Source: Bacillota bacterium
GTDB taxonomy: Bacteria > Bacillota > Clostridia > Clostridiales > Clostridiaceae
Direction: 5' to 3'
Assembly (NCBI GenBank): GCA_023424785.1
Contig: JAFADP010000058.1
Coordinates: 1-6,005 of the forward strand
Length of the DNA: 6,005 nt
The position numbers were made by a program, and so were the translations under genes. This document shows positions 1-3,230 of the stretch, piece after piece (positions within the stretch are counted from its first letter, which is position 1; every line of letters begins with the position of its first letter). The notes beneath the pieces were generated by a model, which saw only the letters and a list, made by a program, of their open reading frames with translations, was not told the origin of the DNA and did not search any database.

Positions 1-159
1 ACATACGAAGGATATGTTGTAGCAATAATAAAAAGAACAAATGATGTTGAGGATAAATTAGTAGTCTGTAAAGAATTAAATAAATATAACAAAGAGCAAA
101 TAAGAGCATTAGTAGAATTTCAAGAAAGATTTTTTGAATCTACAATAATAACTTATTAA
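1..159 (+). CDS. C-terminal part of a short inorganic pyrophosphatase-like protein (5' end outside window)
   Basis: Frame 1 is open from the first base to a TAA at 157-159 and gives 52 residues. The segment EGYVVAIIKRTNDVEDKLVV followed by KEQIRALVEFQERFFES resembles the C-terminal third of the short (about 110-120 residue) 'inorganic pyrophosphatase' proteins common in clostridia and other Firmicutes. In those I recall a pattern like 'G..IAIIHR.ND.EDKLVV' followed by '..EEI...FQE.FF.S'. Such proteins would hydrolyse pyrophosphate in the cytosol, but the metal-binding acidic residues lie in the missing part, so activity cannot be judged. No terminator hairpin follows the stop; there is only an A-run and half of the terminator-like sequence found at 1558-1595. 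The family call is from memory of the pattern, not a search. Confidence 0.62.
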   Translation, partial: TYEGYVVAIIKRTNDVEDKLVVCKELNKYNKEQIRALVEFQERFFESTIITY

Positions 160-166
160 AAAAACT

Positions 167-178
167 AGGCTGTATCAA
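167..178 (+). repeat. 12-bp repeat AGGCTGTATCAA, copy 1 (outer left)
   Basis: AGGCTGTATCAA starts 7 bases after the stop of the pyrophosphatase-like gene, behind an A-run. The same 12 bases occur in direct orientation at 1561-1572, as the left arm of the terminator, and inverted at 1581-1592, as its right arm. The flanks also agree: both copies are preceded by TATTA and a run of A's. This copy has no matching right arm nearby, so it is half of a terminator or an insertion-sequence-type end. Confidence 0.7.
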
Positions 179-440
179 TCATATTAGCAACGCCAAAGTA
201 TAATTCTCCAATAGGCAAATCATCATTCTAAAATGAAAACTAATGCATATAATATAGTTATAGCTAATGAAAAACAAATATAGATGAATCATAAGAAACT
301 CTTTATATTTATACAGGAGAAAATAAAGAGTATGAAATACTAAAACAAGAAGAAGATTATGATTATTCAGTAAAAGAATTTGTCTTACAATTTGGGATGA
401 AAATACTATGTATATAATTCCAAATGTAAATAAAGTATAG
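178..440 (+). pseudogene. Decayed coding sequence with stops and frameshifts, product unknown
   Basis: No frame is open across this stretch, but protein-like pieces follow each other in different frames. Frame 1 gives ILATPKYNSPIGKSSF (181-228, then a stop). Frame 2 gives MKTNAYNIVIANEKQI (233-280, then a stop). Frame 1 again gives DES, a stop, then ETLYIYTGENKEYEILKQEE and on to about 384. Frame 3 gives LTIWDENTMYIIPNVNKV (384-437) ending in TAG at 438-440. The pieces would join into one plausible C-terminus after two or three single-base changes and removal of the in-frame stops. I do not recognise the family, and it does not resemble the neighbouring 327-residue protein. The alternative is chance open frames in AT-rich DNA, but the composition (mixed acidic, aromatic and aliphatic residues) looks like real protein. 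Confidence 0.5.
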
Positions 441-455
441 TTTTCTACTCTTATT

Positions 456-483
456 TTTCAGTAATAATTTTGCTTTCAGTAAT
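456..483 (+). repeat. Direct repeat TTTCAGTAAT, two copies 18 bp apart, upstream of the secreted-protein gene
   Basis: TTTCAGTAAT is found at 456-465 and 474-483, with the same face spacing expected for less than two helical turns, ending about 18 bases before the start codon at 502. A further TTCAGTAA lies at 366-373, and TTCAGTAATT recurs after the gene at 1540-1549. The pair could be a regulator binding site or a small tandem duplication. No convincing -35/-10 pair was seen in this leader, so the promoter of the downstream gene is unplaced. Confidence 0.4.
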
Positions 484-492
484 TTTAATATA

Positions 493-498
493 AAGGAG
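493..498 (+). promoter_or_regulatory. Ribosome binding site with two competing start codons (ATG 502, GTG 511)
   Basis: AAGGAG at 493-498 leaves only 3 bases before ATG 502 and 12 before GTG 511. Neither spacing is ideal, as 5-9 is usual. The protein from GTG 511 would begin with two lysines directly before the hydrophobic core, which is the classic signal-peptide layout. ATG 502 only adds three residues (M-I-F) before it. Both starts give a functional signal peptide. Confidence 0.55.
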
Positions 499-501
499 AG
501 A

Positions 502-1485
502 ATGATATTTGTGAAAAAAATTTTAGTTTTGTTTTGTTTAATTTTAGGCTTGTTTTTATCATTTCAATCAATTAACACAAATGCGTCAGTAAAGAATTTT
601 ACTGATGTTAAAGGAACAAAAGACGATAAGGCTTTTGTAAATGAATGTAAACATTTTGGTTTAAATTGTACAAGAGATTTTAAAAACTGGACAAGTATTG
701 CCAGTACAACTAATAGATTAAATATGTATCTTTGCAATAGAGGTGAACAAGGTGTTATAGTTTGGTCTTATATTCCTCCTAATGCAAATTCAACTTATGA
801 AAATGGAGAAGCTTTTATAGAGTATTATGATTATACAGCTTCAAAACCAGATGCCAAGTACTATAATAGAGAATTAATTAAAATGGAATCAATGTATAAA
901 TATGGAATAGATGCTTATTATGATAACGATTGTAGTAAATTTCTTTTAGATGGAGTAAAATTAAATATTTCATTTTATGATAAAGATTCTAATTTAATAA
1001 CTAGTGATTCAATAGAAATAGAGAATACTGGATATGTTACAGAATCTTTTGATAATTATGACGACAATTCATTCTATGAAATAAATAAAAAAGAAATAGT
1101 AGCCATGAAACAATATTCATATAATCAAATAATAAGCTGGATGAGAACTGCATATGGGGTCAACAAAAATAATCAATCACAAGTTTATAATGGTCATCAT
1201 TATTATAACACTTATTTTAAAATAAAAAGAAATAAAGCGCCAAAGTTATCTTTAAATATAGATGTAAAAAATTATTTCTTTGGTAAGTTAACAACTGCAG
1301 AAGCTAAAAAACATGCTAAATATATGCGTTCTAAAAAATTTGGATATTTATTTGAAGAAACTTCAGACACTGTGTATTTTTGTCCTTGTACAAATTATCC
1401 TAAAACTGAAAGGATAATTATGACTGCAACAGCTGATTCGCCAGATAAAAGTTATTCTGTTTATCTTTATCATGTTGAAGATTAA
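502..1485 (+). CDS. Secreted protein of unknown function, cysteine-containing
   Basis: This is a 327-residue protein with an N-terminal signal peptide: basic KK at 5-6, a hydrophobic core at about 7-22, and a likely signal peptidase I site after Ala28 (N-T-N-A, then S). It has no lipobox, no later membrane segment, no wall-sorting signal and no SH3 or choline-binding-type repeats, so it is probably released or loosely surface-bound. The mature part has six cysteines (49, 56, 78, 144, 294, 296), including a C-P-C near the end, and is rich in Tyr, Asn, Asp and Lys. I do not recognise a family. It stands alone on its strand, convergent with the minus-strand genes and sharing their terminator at 1558-1595. 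Decayed coding sequence precedes it and short repeats flank it, which suggests recent rearrangement. The start is ATG 502 or GTG 511 (see the ribosome binding site entry). That the gene is real is near certain; its function is open. Confidence 0.85.
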   Translation: MIFVKKILVLFCLILGLFLSFQSINTNASVKNFTDVKGTKDDKAFVNECKHFGLNCTRDFKNWTSIASTTNRLNMYLCNRGEQGVIVWSYIPPNANSTYENGEAFIEYYDYTASKPDAKYYNRELIKMESMYKYGIDAYYDNDCSKFLLDGVKLNISFYDKDSNLITSDSIEIENTGYVTESFDNYDDNSFYEINKKEIVAMKQYSYNQIISWMRTAYGVNKNNQSQVYNGHHYYNTYFKIKRNKAPKLSLNIDVKNYFFGKLTTAEAKKHAKYMRSKKFGYLFEETSDTVYFCPCTNYPKTERIIMTATADSPDKSYSVYLYHVED

Positions 1486-1539
1486 TAAACTAAAATAATA
1501 TTAAATTCTTTTAAAGATTTAAGGACTAGTTTTAACTAA

Positions 1540-1559
1540 TTCAGTAATTATATTATAAA
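1540..1559 (+). repeat. 20-bp near-repeat of 475-494, flanking the secreted-protein gene
   Basis: Positions 1540-1559 match 475-494 at 18 of 20 bases; the first ten, TTCAGTAATT, are identical and the rest is AT-rich. The two copies sit immediately before the ribosome binding site and 54 bases after the stop codon of the same gene. This may be a footprint of insertion or slipped recombination, or coincidence helped by base composition. Confidence 0.4.
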
Positions 1560-1595
1560 AAGGCTGTATCAAAACTTGCTTTGATACAGCCTTTT
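1558..1595. terminator. Strong bidirectional rho-independent terminator
   Basis: A perfect 16-bp inverted repeat pairs AAAAGGCTGTATCAAA (1558-1573) with TTTGATACAGCCTTTT (1580-1595), with a 6-base loop ACTTGC. On either strand the GC-containing stem ends in a T-run. It lies between the convergent genes ending at 1485 (plus) and 1597 (minus), one base past the minus-strand stop codon, so it should end both transcripts. The same arm sequence at 167-178 suggests a dispersed element. Confidence 0.9.
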
Positions 1596-1596
1596 G

Positions 1597-2487
1597 TTAC
1601 CATGTTGTTTTATATATATTAACATCTTCTATTATTCTATTGTCATAGTTTTCATCTAATACACATACCTCAAAAGCTCCTCTTCTTTTTATAGAAGTCC
1701 ACTCCTTTGGTAATTGTGAATGTTTATTATATATCCAAAACTTTGGTCTTATTTCCTTAGTTGGAGTATTACTTATTATATTAAATAATGGAGCTCCCTC
1801 CCTGCATTGCCAGTCCCAGCCTCCAGTACCTTCATTAAATACTGTTAAGTAGCTTATTGGTATTGTATATTTTTCTATTACTTCCTTCCAAACTATAATG
1901 TTATCACTTGGAAATACAAATGTATTTATATTATATTTATTATCTACCTCTATATTAATATATACACAGTGCCATTCACTATCTAACCAATTATTCCATA
2001 CACTTAAGGTTTCTTTTATTAGCTTATTGCAGGAATAATTAGTATTTTTACAGTTTTCTTTTCCAACATACTCTTCTATAGTTGAATTCATTAACCTTTT
2101 TACAAAGTCTTGTCCATATACTTTTAATGGTATGACCTCATTAATTGTATGTGGCTCTGAACATATACTAAAAGGAGTTTTTTCTTTACTTGAATCAATA
2201 TCATCTAAGTTATGATATAAGTATTTAAGTTTATCTAATACTAATTTTGATGTATCGCTTAATAAATATATTCTTCTTTCTTTTAAATTATCATTGGTGA
2301 GTTCTCTACACTTTGATTCTTCTAATAAGTGTATTGGTTTTGTATCAAGATGAGAACAAGGATAAAATATATATTCATATGAATCTGATAGTCTTCTCTT
2401 TAAATCTTGAAAATCATATTTATCTTCTGAATAAATAACCTTACAATTGTTTAAAAACTCTTGTATTTCACCAATATAAAATGACAT
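1597..2487 (-). CDS. Uncharacterised cytosolic protein, second gene of the Mrr-like operon
   Basis: This is a 296-residue protein with no signal peptide or membrane segment, nine scattered cysteines (15, 44, 60, 109, 146, 153, 174, 228, 275) and no obvious zinc-binding cluster. The most distinctive stretches are YPCSHLDTKPIHLL (42-55), WNNWLDSEW (164-172) and GTGGWDWQCREGAP (220-233). The first loosely recalls a 'YP.sg.D..Pl' turn seen in some uncharacterised proteins with a Rossmann-like core, but this is a weak impression. No family is recognised and no enzyme activity is claimed. The start is supported by AGGAGG (reverse complement of 2493-2498) 5 bases upstream. The gene begins 25 bp after the stop of the membrane-anchored Mrr-like nuclease and has no promoter of its own in that gap, so the two are probably co-transcribed. 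Its stop is one base from the shared terminator. It may be a partner, regulator or substrate-recognition subunit of the nuclease. Confidence 0.85.
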   Translation of the reverse strand: MSFYIGEIQEFLNNCKVIYSEDKYDFQDLKRRLSDSYEYIFYPCSHLDTKPIHLLEESKCRELTNDNLKERRIYLLSDTSKLVLDKLKYLYHNLDDIDSSKEKTPFSICSEPHTINEVIPLKVYGQDFVKRLMNSTIEEYVGKENCKNTNYSCNKLIKETLSVWNNWLDSEWHCVYINIEVDNKYNINTFVFPSDNIIVWKEVIEKYTIPISYLTVFNEGTGGWDWQCREGAPLFNIISNTPTKEIRPKFWIYNKHSQLPKEWTSIKRRGAFEVCVLDENYDNRIIEDVNIYKTTW

Positions 2488-2492
2488 TATAA

Positions 2493-2498
2493 CCTCCT
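2493..2498 (-). promoter_or_regulatory. Ribosome binding site of the 296-residue protein gene
   Basis: On the minus strand AGGAGG is followed by five bases (TTATA) and the ATG at 2487-2485. The consensus match and good spacing fix this start and indicate efficient translation as the second gene of an operon. Confidence 0.85.
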
Positions 2499-2512
2499 AC
2501 ATGTATTTAATT

Positions 2513-3133
2513 TTATATACTTCTTGTATATCTACAATTAGGGAAGCCTGTACAGCCTATAAACTTTCCATTCTTCCCATTTCTCTCTACTAATCTTTTT
2601 CCACACTTAGGGCAAACCTCTTCATCTTTTAATGGTTTATTTATAGTTGTACCTTTATATTCTGATGAATTATAACTCATAGCTTTATAAGTTGACTCAA
2701 TATTAAAAGTTTGTATCAACTTTTTTCTATCCCATAATTCTATATTGTTTTTTAAAGCTAACTCTTTTGCACTTTTAGTAAAATAACTATTGCATATTAC
2801 CATTCCTTTTGTACCTTCATAATATCCTATAGCACCTATTACTTCTTGTACTGCTTTTATTCCAACACTACTTTTATATCTTTTTGCTTGAATTATTATT
2901 TTTTCTTTTCCTTTTGTTAATATAAGATCTCCACCAAAGTCATGAGATTTTCTTGTCATTTTTGCAGTATAGCCTTCTTTTTCAAAGTGAACCTTTAAAA
3001 AGTATTCAAATTGTTCTCCTGTCATTTTATCAACATTTTCTATACCACTATAAAGATAATATTGTCTTTTTTTATGATTTAGGTATAGTAAAAATATTAT
3101 TGCAACTATAATTATTAAAATTCCGTAATCCAT
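2513..3133 (-). CDS. Membrane-anchored Mrr-type restriction endonuclease domain protein with C-terminal topoisomerase zinc finger
   Basis: The 206 residues have three parts. A single N-terminal membrane helix (about 3-19) is followed by the basic stretch HKKR, which predicts a cytosolic body. Next comes an Mrr_cat-type nuclease domain (about 37-142). It starts with MTGEQFEYFL, continues through DFGGDLIL with Asp69, and has the QAK motif (Gln82, Lys84), so the D...QxK catalytic set of this PD-(D/E)xK family is complete. The last part (about 172-203) is a topoisomerase-type C4 zinc finger, with Cys174 and Cys177 then Cys194 and Cys200. Members of this family cut DNA, often foreign or methylated DNA, and the finger would bind DNA; substrate and physiological role are unknown here. 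AGAGGAA (3137-3143, minus strand) precedes the ATG at good spacing. The gene lies 95 bp after the protease gene and 25 bp before the 296-residue protein gene. The alternative to defence is a housekeeping or DNA-processing role at the membrane. Confidence 0.88.
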   Translation of the reverse strand: MDYGILIIIVAIIFLLYLNHKKRQYYLYSGIENVDKMTGEQFEYFLKVHFEKEGYTAKMTRKSHDFGGDLILTKGKEKIIIQAKRYKSSVGIKAVQEVIGAIGYYEGTKGMVICNSYFTKSAKELALKNNIELWDRKKLIQTFNIESTYKAMSYNSSEYKGTTINKPLKDEEVCPKCGKRLVERNGKNGKFIGCTGFPNCRYTRSI

Positions 3134-3188
3134 AAATTCCTCTTTTCTTTAGTTTAATCCATTAATTTATTTCCATAAATACATAGTA

Positions 3189-3217
3189 ATTATATATTAT
3201 AATTAAATAAAATTAAA
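3189..3217 (-). promoter_or_regulatory. Candidate promoter for the Mrr-like/296-residue protein operon
   Basis: On the minus strand a perfect -10 hexamer TATAAT (3194-3189) stands 17 bases after TTTAAT (3217-3212), a weak -35. Transcription would start near 3182, leaving a leader of about 50 bases. A second TATAAT at 3201-3196 has no acceptable -35. In such AT-rich DNA TATAAT alone is cheap, so the confidence is low; the 95-bp gap after the protease gene is compatible with a separate promoter. Confidence 0.35.
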
Positions 3218-3230
3218 CACTAGTGTAATT
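3211..3230. repeat. Interrupted palindrome around ACACTAGTGT at the 3' end of the protease gene
   Basis: ACACTAGTGT (3217-3226) is a perfect 10-bp palindrome, flanked by AATTA (3211-3215) and TAATT (3226-3230). It overlaps the protease stop codon and is followed, on the minus strand, by T-rich sequence. As RNA the central loop would be too tight for a good terminator, so read-through into the next gene is possible. It could instead be a binding site near the candidate promoter. Confidence 0.35.

Noticed and set aside
438..501. Sigma-A promoter for the secreted-protein gene
   Set aside because: TAATAA at 462-467 and TAATAT at 486-491 resemble -10 boxes, but neither has a -35-like hexamer at 16-18 bp spacing.
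535..540. Lipoprotein signal (Cys12 of the 327-residue protein)
   Set aside because: The residues before Cys12 (V-L-F) do not make a lipobox, and the hydrophobic core continues well past it to an ordinary signal peptidase I site.
167..1592. Complete insertion sequence with terminal inverted repeats
   Set aside because: The inverted arms are only 12 bp, no transposase is encoded between them and no target-site duplication is visible at the outer edges. It is kept only as a rearrangement hypothesis.
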